Positions 47,398-59,104 of a stretch of 64,000 nt of DNA are shown here, piece after piece. The number at the start of each line of letters is the position of its first letter. Positions within the stretch are counted from its first letter, which is position 1. The notes beneath the pieces were generated by a model. It was given only the letters and a program-made list of their open reading frames with translations, made no database searches and was not told the DNA's origin. The position numbers and the translations under genes were made by a program. This stretch comes from Bugula neritina (taxonomy: Eukaryota; Bryozoa; Gymnolaemata; Cheilostomatida; Bugulidae). The stretch is taken from positions 10,363,722 through 10,427,721 of the forward strand of contig OZ037766.1 in the NCBI GenBank assembly GCA_964035545.1, given 5' to 3'.

Positions 47398-49228
47398 GCG
47401 TGTGCGTGTGCGTGTGCGTGTGCGTGTGCGTGTGCGTGTGCGTGTGCGTGTGCGTGTGCGTGTGCGTGTGCGTGTGCGTGTGCGTGTGCGTGTGCGTGTG
47501 CGTGTGCGTGTGCGTGTGCGTGTGCGTGTGCGTGTGCGTGTGCGTGCGCGTGTGCGTGCGCGTGCGCGTGCGCGTGCGCGTGCGCGTGCGCGTGCGCGTG
47601 CGCGTGCGCGTGCGCGTGCGCGTGCGCGTGCGCGTGCGCGTGCGCGTGCGCGTGCGCGTGCGCGTGCGCGTGCGCGTGCGCGTGCGCGTGCGCGTGCGCG
47701 TGCGCGCGCGCGCGCGCGCGCGCGCGTGCGTGCAGGTGTGTTCGGGTGGGTGGGTGAGTGGGCAATTATTTTAAATTTAAATAATAAAGCGATATTTATT
47801 GGCTTGCTTTCAATACCCCTGTGGTGTTTAAAATTAAAATGTAAATATTTTTGCTAAAGTTGTCTAATCAAGTAAGTATTTCATGTTCCAACAGGCCATA
47901 TAATGCCGTGGCTCAAGACGTGTTGGTTCTTACTAAACCTCTTGGCACACACATAGCATGTTCAGCCAATCAGTGGATGAATGATGATCGGGAGAAATGG
48001 GTTAGAATCAAAGTGGTTCTCAATCAAGAAGACACAGAAAAAGCATTTCAACGGGCGATGGCCAGCATGGCAAGGCTAAACAAAGTTGGTGAGCAATTTC
48101 AGTTGTGTAATCCTCTTCATTTGTTAAAAGTTACTAATGAAAACAGCACTTCACGCATTATAATATTATTTTATGCATGAGTTACCAGTTTAATATTATG
48201 ATCTTTTTTTGTAAACAAATATGACTTTAAAAACTTCAAAACTTTAATGGCACTAATATTCTATACAATGTTGTATTGGTGCAAATCCGTGAAACATTGT
48301 GCTGAATTTCATTTCAACAGCGGCGAATGTAATGATGCAGTACAACGCACATGGCGCGACAGATGTATCTGGATACGGACTACTAGGTGCGGCACAGGCT
48401 CTCGCCAAATCTCAGGAGCAAGAAGTTGACTTTGTCATTCACAATCTACCCGTCATAGCAAAGATGTTTAGTGTTAACAAAGTTGTTGGCAATATGTTTA
48501 ATCTTACCAATGGATTGTCTCCAGAAACTTCAGGTTTGTTGAAAACTTGATCAACGCAATGCTCACACTAGCAAGCTGTGTTACTGTTCTTTGTGATATG
48601 TCAAGTTAGACATCTTCGCAAGTTTATCTGTTTCTGTGAGTTATGATGCTATTTATCAAAGGCTAATTAAATAGACTTTTAGTATGGATTCATCATATTT
48701 GTGCATCTGTCTGATACTCATATAACCCTGGGATAGTTAATATATGGGCTGTTTATAGTACTCACGAAGTCTAAGTCAATGAACCACTTACCACTTCTTT
48801 GCCTAGGCATGTAGTGAATGGGTTCTGTTCTATTCACATATGTCTAAGACTTTTTAACAAAAATTGCTCAAACAAAGCTCAATATTTAAGCTGTGAATTG
48901 AAACTTCAGTTTTTGTATGTGTTTCTTTAATGTTTACATGTGTTTTTTTATCTAATTTTACATAAATGGTCAAACACATAAAATTCAGTTTTTAAAAAAA
49001 CATTATTTGCTATGCATCTGACTCATGTGACTTAAATCTTTAGGTGGTTTACTAATTGTGTTTCCTCGAGAGGATGGTGCTTCTTTTGCTAAAAAAATGG
49101 AGCAGATGGAAGGTTTGCAGTCCTGGATAGTTGGTGTTGTACAGAAGGGTACAAGAACTGCTAAGGTTATTGATAAACCTCGAATTATTGAAGTACCCAT
49201 GAAAGATAAGCCAGATGAGCTTTGGTAG
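44131..49228 (+). CDS. SEPHS: Selenophosphate synthetase, cysteine form
   Basis: Six exons: 44131-44377, 46052-46161, 46769-47031, 47895-48088, 48321-48533, 49044-49228; 1212 bases, 403 residues, stop TAG, phases close. The enzyme class makes monoselenophosphate from selenide and ATP for selenocysteine synthesis. The glycine-rich loop [10 protein letters not shown] carries Cys32 where SEPHS2 has Sec and vertebrate SEPHS1 has Thr; Lys35 is kept, as in bacterial Cys-type SelD (GCGCK). Other family blocks: [66 protein letters not shown]. Compared with SEPHS1/SelD as I remember them, several usually conserved positions differ: TTD is SAD, IACANVLSD is [15 protein letters not shown] is VRGGQT, and GILGHAQ is [10 protein letters not shown] 44131 was chosen over the upstream GTG because MENTQF..FDPAAL matches the family N terminus. 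Cytosolic. Selenide activation is plausible from Cys32 but uncertain because of the altered sites. Confidence 0.92.
44395..44900. repeat. degenerate simple-sequence region in SEPHS intron 1
   Basis: Interleaved short words (CATAATCATAATGATAATC near 44401, TATTAGTATTAGTATTACTC near 44570, CTTATAGTTATACTTA near 44632, ending in AT-only sequence near 44850). No constant period; similar in texture to 36540-37260. Confidence 0.6.
44940..45075. repeat. (TAG/CTA)n triplet-rich microsatellite
   Basis: Imperfect runs of ACTAGTAGTAGTA and TACTACTACTATTACTA, self-complementary and able to form hairpins. Inside SEPHS intron 1. Confidence 0.75.
45930..45990 (-). pseudogene. possible tRNA-like relic or old SINE head
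   Basis: On the minus strand CACTGTGGTTAGAGTGCTGG followed by CCTAGTAAACATGTGGTCGG looks like the first two-thirds of a tRNA-derived SINE head with an A-box-like TGGTTAGAGTG. The B box is not intact. It differs from the other SINE family in this window. Low confidence. Confidence 0.3.
47366..47760. repeat. graded (TG)n-(TGTGCG)n-(TGCGCG)n-(CG)n microsatellite
   Basis: About 390 bases of alternating purine/pyrimidine in SEPHS intron 3: first TG repeats to about 47391, then about 25 copies of TGTGCG to about 47545, then a TGCGCG block to about 47702, then pure CG to about 47726, and a GGTGGGTGGG exit. All frames are open only because of the repeat. It is a strong candidate for Z-DNA. CpG density here is far above that of the window. 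Confidence 0.97.
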
Positions 49229-49771
49229 TCTACCCCTGGCCAAAGTCAAAAATATCCATTCTCATATTTTGTATTTCATAGTTGTTTTTATTGTATATAC
49301 TATATTTAGTGGCTCATTTTTTACAGCTTACATGTATGCAAAGCAGCTTTTTAAGTTTCATCCCAAATAAAGAATTTTATCTGCTGGTGCATGATATTTG
49401 TACCAGAAGGTTTAAGCATACTTCCAAACGTATTACAAACAGCTTTATGAAGTTTTATAGAAAAAGTAGACACACGATTAATTTAGAAAACTTTAAAGTT
49501 TCGAATGAGGTAACTATTACTTGATAGCAAGGATTTACTGACTGGGTGTTTTGCTTAACAACGTTTTTCACAGCTGGGCAATAGAGTGTAGTGTAATATA
49601 CAATTGGTATTGTTGCATCCAGTACTAATCACATTGAGATCCACCCTTCTATATAAATCTTATGGTTGCTATTGCAATGTGCTCACACCTCAATTAATTC
49701 AATGAACCCTAAACAAACACCAACTAGTATTAAAAGAGATAATATGTTATATTGTCATGATCAGGTATACA
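49229..49771. other. convergent 3' region between SEPHS and SLC18B1-like gene 1
   Basis: Contains both 3' UTRs. No further gene or repeat recognised. Confidence 0.5.
49366..49371 (+). terminator. polyadenylation signal of SEPHS gene
   Basis: AATAAA about 138 bases after the stop codon. Confidence 0.55.
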
Positions 49772-52700
49772 TTAGGCACTTTTTAAAAGTGGTTTGTGTT
49801 CGGTATCTTTGACTTCATAGATATCCGTAGTTTCAGTGTTGGTATCATTACTTTTGCATCTCTTGAAATATTCTTGAATTTTCATGCATGCCATTAAAAG
49901 GGCAAATCCAACACAGATGAAACTGTAGACTGTCATTGTCCAGGCGAAGTTGGTAGATTGTGAGACAATTCCAGAAAGAACAGGGCCAATAAATTCTCTA
50001 AAAATATTAAACAATTTTAGGAAAATTGAGTAGCTGTTGGTGGGACAAATATTCATAATTAACATGCTCAAGTATATCTCATAGTGTGTAGCACATTATA
50101 TACTAACCCTAAAGAATAAAAGCTCATAAACACTCCAGATATCATTGCCATTGTAGAAGGATCTAGCCCTTCAGATTCATTGGCTCTTCTGAAATAGTAA
50201 CAGTGATGACCATATAGTAATTCTGTGTTAATTGGATACTATATTAACTAAACCTTTAATTTGTTTTAAGGCAGAAATGTATAGCTATAACCAATGGGCT
50301 CCTTCAGCATGATACCTAGGTAGAATGTAATAGTACTCATGCACTACAAGTATGTGTTTAGAGGTGGAACAGTTACAGAAAATATAAGAAATATAGCCTA
50401 CTAGATTACATGAAAAAGTATACATATCAGAGGACACTACCAGCAAATCTTGAACTGCTCTGAGAATTTAAAATAAAACTCACGAGCCAGAGATGAAGAT
50501 TATCTCCATGGAAGGAACAACAATGAATGCAGTGGAAGTGCCTAACACAACCAGTGTCAGCATCATCAGCCATAAGGGCCTAGAAAAATTAGAAAATAAA
50601 TTAAAGAACAGTGGGAAAATATTTAGTAAACTACTATTATAAGGATAATTCAGTACAATTCTGCTCTTTATTACAAACCCACGTTAAAGTGTTTGTTGGT
50701 AGGTACATAATTATTTTATAAGAACTGAAAAATTGAATATGTATTCCAGCTCACTGGTTATGCATACCCACGTGTTAGTTACACCATATAGTAGAGCTCA
50801 AATAAATTATGTGAATGTAAATACCTTGTTAGTTGTGAAAATATTGGTGAAGGTCCCAGTAACAAAAAATTGATGGCCAAAATCAAAAAGGCAGCCATCA
50901 TCATATAAGTCACATCAATAGATTTCTACAAATTAGTAATAAGTAGGTAAATTACAGCTTTTACTTTTTGCTTATACCATAATACTTACTTGCTGTAGAG
51001 TGTAGACTAACATGGGTGCCATAATTTTTCTATTCAAATTTTCGTTCTATTTATTGTCCACTTTCAGTGAAGACTGGCTGAGATTGTTGATAAAGCTAAG
51101 GGTGTATTCTGGTAATACTGATTTAAAATTTTTTGCAATACAGTAATTGCGATAATTTTCTAAAATACTGAAAGTGGTCAAATGTATATACTTTATAGTA
51201 CTTACAAATCTGTTTAGTGCTTTACCCACAAAAGGTGCTGTGATAGTATAGAACAGGGATATTAGAAGAAACACCAAGGCACTTATGTCTGGAGTCAAGC
51301 CATACTAAAAATATAGTACAAATTAGTGACTATATCCGTAGATCATTCCTAAAATCCGAATATAATGTGTTTGAACATCTCCTTTACAGGCAAATCTATT
51401 AGTTTTTGTTTTTATGGTCTTTTCTGAGTTTTGTAACCTAATTTTAGAGTTTTAGCATAATTCATTTTCCATAAACATGGCTGACCACACCTGTTTCAAG
51501 GGCTGAAAGGAAGGAGGCAAAAAGCTCCTCTCACATCTATTAATTTGGTATAATCTAATTACACAATGTTTTGTTTTAGTCTATTTAAATTCTCCTAAAA
51601 TATGTTTCTAAAAAGGAGAATTTTTGCTATTTGTTCAAATCTGCTCATATTACTTACGCAATAAATAAAATAACTTCGTCAAATTTTTGACTAGGTACTA
51701 AAAATCGTTTCCTACTTGCCTCAGTTTCAATTTGTGCAAAAATTAGTTAAACAAAACAATTGCACAAAAAGGAATTAGGACATTTCATTCAAATAGTTAA
51801 ATTTCAAATTTTTATACAATCTCAAAACTTTGAACTACTATAGTTATAAATAATACGGACAGGCCACACATACTTCATTTCGGAGTTCAGGCTCTAAAAT
51901 TGGCTCCACACTTGTCCAAATGATGCCTGTACTCATAGCAGCAAGGAGCGCTACCATCATGCTTAGGTTAAAGAGTATACTCCATATTGAGTACTTTGGC
52001 GTTTCCTCTCTCTTTATTACAACTACAATATGATGTACTCAGTTATAGACAGGTAATATTAGTCAACAATTCAATCAATGTCTTATTAAAATTTTTATCG
52101 GCCCGGAAATTTTGAGATCTGTGTAAACAATTGATTACTGTGAAAGGTTTTTTTTAGCAGCTTATCCTTTTTATTCCTATGATAGCCTGGTTTTAAAATT
52201 ATGCAATAATTGGCTCTCTCAGCAATTTCTAGCTAACCTTTCCCTTATTATTATGAGTTATGACTGTTATTTAAACTGCTGAGTCATCCTATTATAGCTG
52301 CCTTGGCAATGTTCACATCTTTTATTAACAGTTACTGAAAACTTCTGACCTCATAACAAAAAATTGGCTTGAAAATGCAGTTGTGGCAAATGCAACTGTA
52401 TTTAAAGATCAAATTTATAGTAATTGACCTAAAAAAACAAACATTGAATTATTATATTATATAAAATGGTAAAATAGATCAACCAAATAACTTATTTTTT
52501 AGCAATATTTGTAGCATATCTGCATGGCCAAAATTTATGTTGTTACACAGAATATACAAACATTAACCTGACCTTTAGGTTTACTTCAACTTTTAATTTC
52601 TTAAAATCTGACTATATGTGTATAAAAATGTGAAAGACTATTCTAGCAAGAAGAATTTTAGTTCATCTATAACAATAATTTCAACTAATTTCAGATAATT

Positions 52701-55613
52701 GCAGAAGCGCTGATAATATAGCAGCATAATATATTCCTTTATTTAATGTTTTACAGTCTAATGGAACTTGAGAGTGCTTTCTTGATTTTACCAGTAACAG
52801 TTGTTGAGGAATTGGCAAAACAAAATGGTTTTTGCCTATAAAATATTATACTGAAATGATTTTTGTATAATATTATACTGTATTGCCAACATATACAACG
52901 ATTATGATGCATAAATGTATCAGTAATTTGCAAATGTATCTATGCTTTTCTTATATACAAAGAAAAGCATTTTTCATTTCCCATTAACTAAACACAGCAA
53001 GTCAACTTGACTCACGAAAGGTAGCTATACGCTAGCATATATGTTTTTAACGCCATATACATTAATCATGTTTATCATTCTACTTACTATCAGTTGGAAG
53101 AAGAAACCAAGCTAATAAGGAGCCTCCTAAAATTAGTCCCCCAACAACACCAAACACAGCCATAAACCCTCCAAGCTAATAAACACAATCATCAAAGTTA
53201 CAATAAAAGTATGTGGTTTATTCAGTTGAAGCATAGACTGAGTTACTTTTGATATCACAATGAAACGACTAGTTACTTGGCTACCAAGTTACACTTTAAG
53301 AAATTGGAACCTAGTATAGAATTATCTTCTCTCTAAAAACCCATAGCTTGACAACTCCTTAAAAGCGCACAACGTTACCCACCGTGAATGAGTTGAATTG
53401 TAGAAACTTGCTAGTAAGGAAATTGTTTGATAGATTATATTTTTATCGAACAGAATAATGTTCAGAACTCCAGTCAACTCAGTGATATGTACAAGAATTT
53501 AAATAGCGAATAATTTGTCTTCATTTGGTCAAGTATAAACTGAACTATAAATCTAACTTGATAGTAGGTAGCTTCTCCCTATGTTTTAAGCATATTTTAT
53601 AATCAAACTCCTGTTTTTGTTTGATCAGCTTTACTCTTGTATTTGTATGTTAATAGTCACCAAAAAGTTTATAAAGAAAACCGGAGATACAATACAATTT
53701 TTGTTGTAATGTATGATAAATTAACTTGTAAGGTCCAAATTATTTGTGAGTTTTCACTCACTAGTTTGATTAATGTGAAATTAATAAACTTGCAAGTATT
53801 AAAACTGCATTATTAAAGGATAACACTCTTTTCAATAGTTTAGTTTAGTTACAAAGTAAAATGTCACCAGCATTAAATATAAGAATAAAATGGATTTTAC
53901 ATGCACTAATTTGAAACAATATAATTGTTTATAATACTTTTAATTTTGACAATTTATGTTTTGCTTTGTATGATATATTTTTGCAAAGTTCTATCAACGG
54001 CCCCTCACCTTATAAAAGCCGCTGCCAATTGCAGGCCCTGACATGGTTCCAAACCCAGCAATGGTTTCTCCATAGCCCTGGAATATGGTAGAAACAAACT
54101 TTAATACTGGTTCTGAAGCAGGTCATACTTTGCCTGAATGTTTAAAATTAGTTTTGTAATAATATGCCTAGATAAAATCGTACCAGCACCGTGATGGTGT
54201 TTTCAGGAAACGCTGTATTGAGTAGTACGATAGAGGAAATTGCAACAGCTGCTGCACCAGCAGCCTGTCCTATACGTAGTATTGTCTGAACTACTAAGAA
54301 AAGAACGTCTAAGCTTTGATTGTTACTTTCTGGGTAAGGGAAATACTCTAAACATCCAAATAAGATTGTCATAGTCCCACACACTATCATTCCAAGTATG
54401 AAGATGTAGTGTATTTTCACAAGCTGCATCTAAAATGTTTGCATGTCAGCTTTATAATAAGATAAACAGTAATTATATTTAAATTACATATTATATTATA
54501 TTATATTGTGTCGTCTTATATTGTAGGAAAACAGAGCTTTCTTATCAATATCAGTATCCAATGGGTATATTTTAAAGGAAAAGGAAAACTAGTAAAGTTT
54601 GTTTTAATGGTATTTCATGCATATCACATATATATAAGTCATGTCACGGAAGGTTTTTGCTATGATAGAATGGAAAGAAAGAAGCTGGTCTTCAAAATGT
54701 TGATAAAATCAGGGTTAAAAAATTTTACTTGAGAGAAAATGCCTAATGTACAAGACTATGAAACACTTCAGAAAGTGCATTTTTTAAGACCTGCATGAAC
54801 GCAAAAATACTTTGGAGCCGATGACTAATTTTTTGCTTGAAGCTAGTTTTTGCTACATGCAAACTGCTATTCTACAAAATTCTAAACAACTGGAATTTAA
54901 ATAAAGCTGAATAGAACGACTAAGCACTCACCAATCTTCCACAAGCTGGACCCACAACTAGGAATATCAATGCAAAGAGTCCAATAATCCAGCCAGTCAA
55001 GCTCGAGTTTATGTTATGATTTTCATTCTGATAAAATTCACAACCTTTTGTTAAGCAAAGTAAGTATAATGAAAAGTAGATTCCAAATTTTACAAATCTA
55101 CTTTTGTAATACAATAACTACATTTACAGCACATTGTATGCTTACCGGCATACTTTTTATCATGTTTTTTACAGTGAAAATAAACATCTGTAACCTCACT
55201 TTATAATTTTCCCTGCCCTATCTTTCCTATCTTGCTTTACTGCACCCTTTTAAGTTATATTCCAATCTAGCAACTATAAATCATTGGCTCTTTTATTAAG
55301 ATGTAAATACAATTAATTATTCTTATTTGCATAATATTTCACAATACTACACAATACTTTATGCTAAAATAGTCTGAGAAGTACTTACCAATGGTGGTAG
55401 AAAAGGTGATGGAAGAGATGCACATGAAAAGGCAAAAAAGTTCCCAGTGCATGCAGCCAAGAGAATAAACTTCTGCTCTCTTGTATAAGAAAAACTTTTG
55501 CTTTCTATGTTGTCATTGCCTATGAGATCATGCTTGGCATTAGCTGATTCTTCTATATTGAATTGCTGCTTCTCACTGTAGCTGTTGTTCGTGGCACCTG
55601 ATTGCCCTGTCAT
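49772..55613 (-). CDS. SLC18B1: SLC18B1-like MFS transporter, gene 1 (complete)
   Basis: Eleven coding exons on the minus strand: 55613-55389, 55027-54932, 54429-54184, 54077-54009, 53175-53088, 52022-51874, 51304-51206, 50925-50825, 50579-50484, 50188-50108, 49997-49772; 1476 bases, 491 residues, phases close. It is a 12-helix-type major facilitator: hydrophobic blocks alternate along its length, with a ~45-residue hydrophilic N terminus and a cytosolic C-terminal tail. Family resemblance to SLC18B1 is clearest in GMIVCGTMTILFGCLEYFP, in GYGETIAGFGTMSGPAIGSG (the MFS motif-C-like P-x-IG loop) and in AWFLLPTD closing the first half. SLC18B1 proteins are vesicular polyamine transporters in mammals (established for that protein); the substrate here is not known. 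The first coding exon begins 24 bases after an acceptor (TTGCAG), so there is an upstream non-coding exon; an in-frame ATG further upstream (55670) would apply only if that site is not used. Divergent paralogue at 61446. Confidence 0.88.
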
Positions 55614-55637
55614 AATGAGTCTAACTTGATTTAAAAT

Positions 55638-57331
55638 CTGCAACATTTCAATATACAAGAAAAATTTCACCTTTTGTGTAAATAGTATTACTACAATAGT
55701 ATAAATTATATCAAATTACTGAATTATACCCGAAGAGCAAAACTTATTAAACACAATGAAGGCCTATTATAATTTTAAAAGTGCAGCTACACTGCAGGAG
55801 TTATACAACGTATAAGTGATTAATAGACTGTTAAGCATTGGTAAACTATAATATGTTGTTAATCTATCAAGGGTCAATACATATTGAGGATTGACCAGTG
55901 TATCTGTATGGAGTAAAGATTAGAACTCAAGAAGTGTTGCACCCGGGCATAAAGTTTTGTATATTTTTGTGTGCAATTAACATTGATATGATGCCAAGAA
56001 TACAATAAACATATTATAATGACTGCGTTTCTCTTCTCCCCACGTACAGTACTTCAATTTTTAAAATAATACAAATAGACAGCAATAACACGAGTTACTT
56101 AATTATACTAAATATATTTAAAATGTAACCTAGGCAATTATTTTATTCATATAGCTCTACAGGATATAATGTTATTCAATATTGAGCCCTTAATTGTACT
56201 TACCAGAACAACCCTTGATTATCCAAATGAATTAAATATTTAACATGAGTTAGATTTTATAATCAACTAATGTGCTGGTCACACCGATACAAAGGAACTT
56301 GTTTTTAAACTGTAAAATTTCAGCATAACCTCACATGTTGCAGGTTATTATGTGGAATTCCACTTTGAAACAAATTTCTACCTGCATTTCTAAAATATTT
56401 GCTGGTTGGCGTTTTAACTTCTAACGCAAGTTTTTCAACCAGCTACTGAGTGTGGGCGCTTAACCAGATCACGGAAATGTTTTTAAAGCTCAATCTAATA
56501 TATAAAGCAGCTATTGGTGGTCTTGCTGAACGGATAAATAATGTAATTAATGTTTAAGAAAAATATTCACAATTTTTAATAATATGGAAATTTGTAAATA
56601 TTTACAGAAGAACATTACATGGAGACCTCCATAAAACCAACTTAATATTCTAATGCACATCACTATATATTCTTCAATGGGTAAGAGTATAAGGGGAAGG
56701 AGATACATAACTATATTAGATAATTGCTCTCAGTTTTGTGCTCTCTACTGCAAGGTGGCTTGTACGCTGTGCTACCGGTGAATTATTAGGTTGGGTGTAA
56801 GTAAAAACAGCTCCATATATTCACACTTTCTTAGTAACCGGTTGACTATTTAGCTTATATGTGTGTTATAACTAGCTAAACTATAATAAATGATATGTTA
56901 ATCAAACCAGTTTAATCAGGTAAAAGCAATTATGAATAAAGAACATTACTTTTTCATTACTGCATCGAAATACCAGTATTAAATTGAAAAACAGCGAAAT
57001 TTTTCTAAAAGTACGTTTTAGATTTAAATGCATATTTGATGAGCAGTATATTATATGCAAGATGCAGCAACTCATGATAGAGCCTGGTATATGTCTATAT
57101 TTGTATATGTATATAGAGTCTGGTATATGTCAATATATGTATATGTATATAGAGTCTGGTATATGTCAATATATGTATATGTATATAGAGTCTAGTATAT
57201 GTCAAAATAAACAATTGTGAAGAAAGTAACCAAAGACCTTTCAATCTTGCAACTTGTTGGTACAAGATTTTTCATCATCACTTTCTTGCCCTTTTATACA
57301 TTTTCCAACACAGAGAAATTATTCCAATGTA
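55638..57331. other. intergenic region upstream of SLC18B1-like gene 1
   Basis: AT-rich. Expected to hold the promoter and first UTR exon of gene 1. Includes the 36-bp tandem repeat at 57084-57205. No supportable coding exon. Confidence 0.4.
57084..57205. repeat. 36-bp tandem repeat, about 3.4 copies
   Basis: The unit starts GAGTCTGGTATATGTCAATA and continues TATGTATATGTATATA. Two units are almost identical, with diverged partial copies at both ends. Confidence 0.9.
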
Positions 57332-57539
57332 TATTAGAAATATAACCAGGGAGCAGCCGTGGTTTAGGGGTTAGAGGCCATGAAAGTTATGTTAGAAAGA
57401 GCATCCAGTCATAATTACTCCTGAGTTCTATATGAATTTAAGTCCTTAGCCCTATTTAACAAAAACCCATTCCATCAGGGGCTTTTTCACAGCGGTGGTG
57501 TCTATATGAAATTGCATGAGTTTTTATTAGAAATGTAAC
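57332..57539 (+). mobile_element. tRNA-derived SINE, copy 3, internally deleted
   Basis: Body 57347-57524 starts with the family head (GAGCAGCCGTGGTTTAGGGG), then jumps from GGTTAGAGG to ATGAAAGTTATGTTAGAAAG, so about 50 bases with the B box are missing. The body and 3' end (GCATGAGTTTT) match the other copies. The flanks TATTAGAAATATAAC (57332-57346) and TATTAGAAATGTAAC (57525-57539) form a 15-base target-site duplication with one mismatch, so it is older than copy 1. Confidence 0.88.
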
Positions 57540-57642
57540 TAAACTCTTAGACTCAAGCTATCATTATGCTTAATGCTTAAATTATAGAAGAGGCTATAAA
57601 AATACTGTGATTTTTCAATTTTCACAATTCTTTTTTCCACAG

Positions 57643-59104
57643 GAAATATCCAAGGATATCTCAAAAAGTATTAAAAAAGCTAGCCGACTTATCATATGAA
57701 GGTTAACGCAACATATAATATTTATCAGTATAGAAAAAGCTGCCTGTTCTTCTGATTAAATAGATATATTTACAGGCATCTCCATTGCATGGGCTGCTTT
57801 GCCAACGTAATGCGTTATTAGTTATTAACAAGTTTTAAACACATAGTTTATGTGCATTATAAAGTATTTATTGTAAGCCAAAATCATAGAGTAAATACTA
57901 TATTATACACAATAATACCTGTTCAACATTCAGTGATAAATTGTGGCTTAGTCATCAATTATAAACACCTAGATGAGAATAACTTGTCAGGATTTGCAAT
58001 GTGGACTGCACTTTTTCTGTGCATACGTATTTCTTGTTGATTAATAAGAAAGTATGATTTTCGTAAATATCATAAATTATACCCTCAACTTTTTTTATCT
58101 AATATGTACAACGCTACAAGATAAAAAAGTATAAATGCATTTTATTCTGACTCACAATAACAGCTGCTCAAGTAGTTTATTCAAAGAATAGAATTAAATT
58201 TGCGTAAAACTTATAGTTTTAAAAAGATAAAACGAGTCAAAGAAACTACAAGCAGACTAAAATGAGATAACTCTGGTGAGCTTATTATATATAGCAAGCA
58301 ATAATGGATGCTATTTAACCTTCTGAATTAATCTGCTTCCTAGTTTCCTTCTACAATTGAGTTATGTATTTGTTGGGTAAAATCATCAAATGCAAAATTA
58401 ATAACAAAGTGGTACAAATAAATAACTCTCAACAGTCTACAACATATATCATTGCATATATGCGTATATCACCGCATATATGCGTATATCACATGATGGT
58501 TTGTGTCAAAGTTATACATGAAGCAACAAAAATTATCATTTTTATTTGACCTACATGTTTTATAAACAAGACACGGTGAAGTTGTTTATTTTACAAATAT
58601 GTAGCCTTTCCCATGATCACCATGCCATCAAAAATTTTAATGAAGAGCTATTTTATCATTGCCTTAAACATTGAAACTTTCAATTCTTATACATATATTT
58701 GGCAATATTAATTAGCATAAGTAACTGGAACAATTAAAGGTAGAGTGGGACATAGCCATGTCTTCTTTCTATATATAACATTCATTATACTTTATATTAG
58801 ACCCAGCAGTTTTCAAGGGTGACACACCACATTAGTTAAAGTGGTTATGAAAGGTTTCACAGGTAGACGAACTGAGTAACTGCTCCACCAACGAACTGCA
58901 AGCATTTAATTTGCTCTTTTCTAAACTCAGTGTCAAGAATATTGGATCATTTATACCATTAAAGCATGAGATTGAAAATGAATCTGTCTTAACTCAGTTT
59001 GTGGTAAGCAAGTATTATCTGTTGTAGCTCTTTCACTCTAACTTCAAGTTGCATGGGCATTTGAAGTTGTATTATTCATTTCTTTACAGCTAAGCAAATG
59101 CTAG
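57643..59104 (+). CDS. possible small spliced gene or gene remnant, unrecognised
   Basis: Five candidate exons with consistent phase: 57643-57701, 57776-57806, 58344-58365, 58863-59003, 59090-59104 (ends TAG). They read KYPRISQKVLKKLADLSYEG, then ISIAWAALPT, FLLQLSY, and a 47-codon open exon starting VDELSNCSTNELQAFNLLF with acceptor TTTCACAG and donor GTAAGC. The 141-base exon is the best supported; the others are short and could be chance. No start codon or 5' part was found, and I do not recognise the family. It could be a pseudogene fragment captured between the two transporter genes. Confidence 0.25.
58454..58493. repeat. 20-bp tandem duplication
   Basis: Two copies of GCATATATGCGTATATCAC(C/A) in a row; each copy contains the palindrome GCATATATGC. 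Confidence 0.85.

Noticed and set aside
47114-47857. Long open frames on both strands encoding [12 protein letters not shown] or CACA dipeptide repeats
   Set aside because: They are translations of the TG/CG microsatellite in a SEPHS intron; a six-base unit keeps all frames open.
49229-49771. SECIS element expected for a selenoprotein SPS
   Set aside because: The catalytic codon is TGT (Cys), the stop is TAG and there is no in-frame TGA in the coding exons, so none is needed. I saw no clear SECIS core.
57084-58493. CRISPR-like repeat-spacer structure
   Set aside because: The repeats are contiguous tandem copies without unique spacers, and the genome is an animal one.
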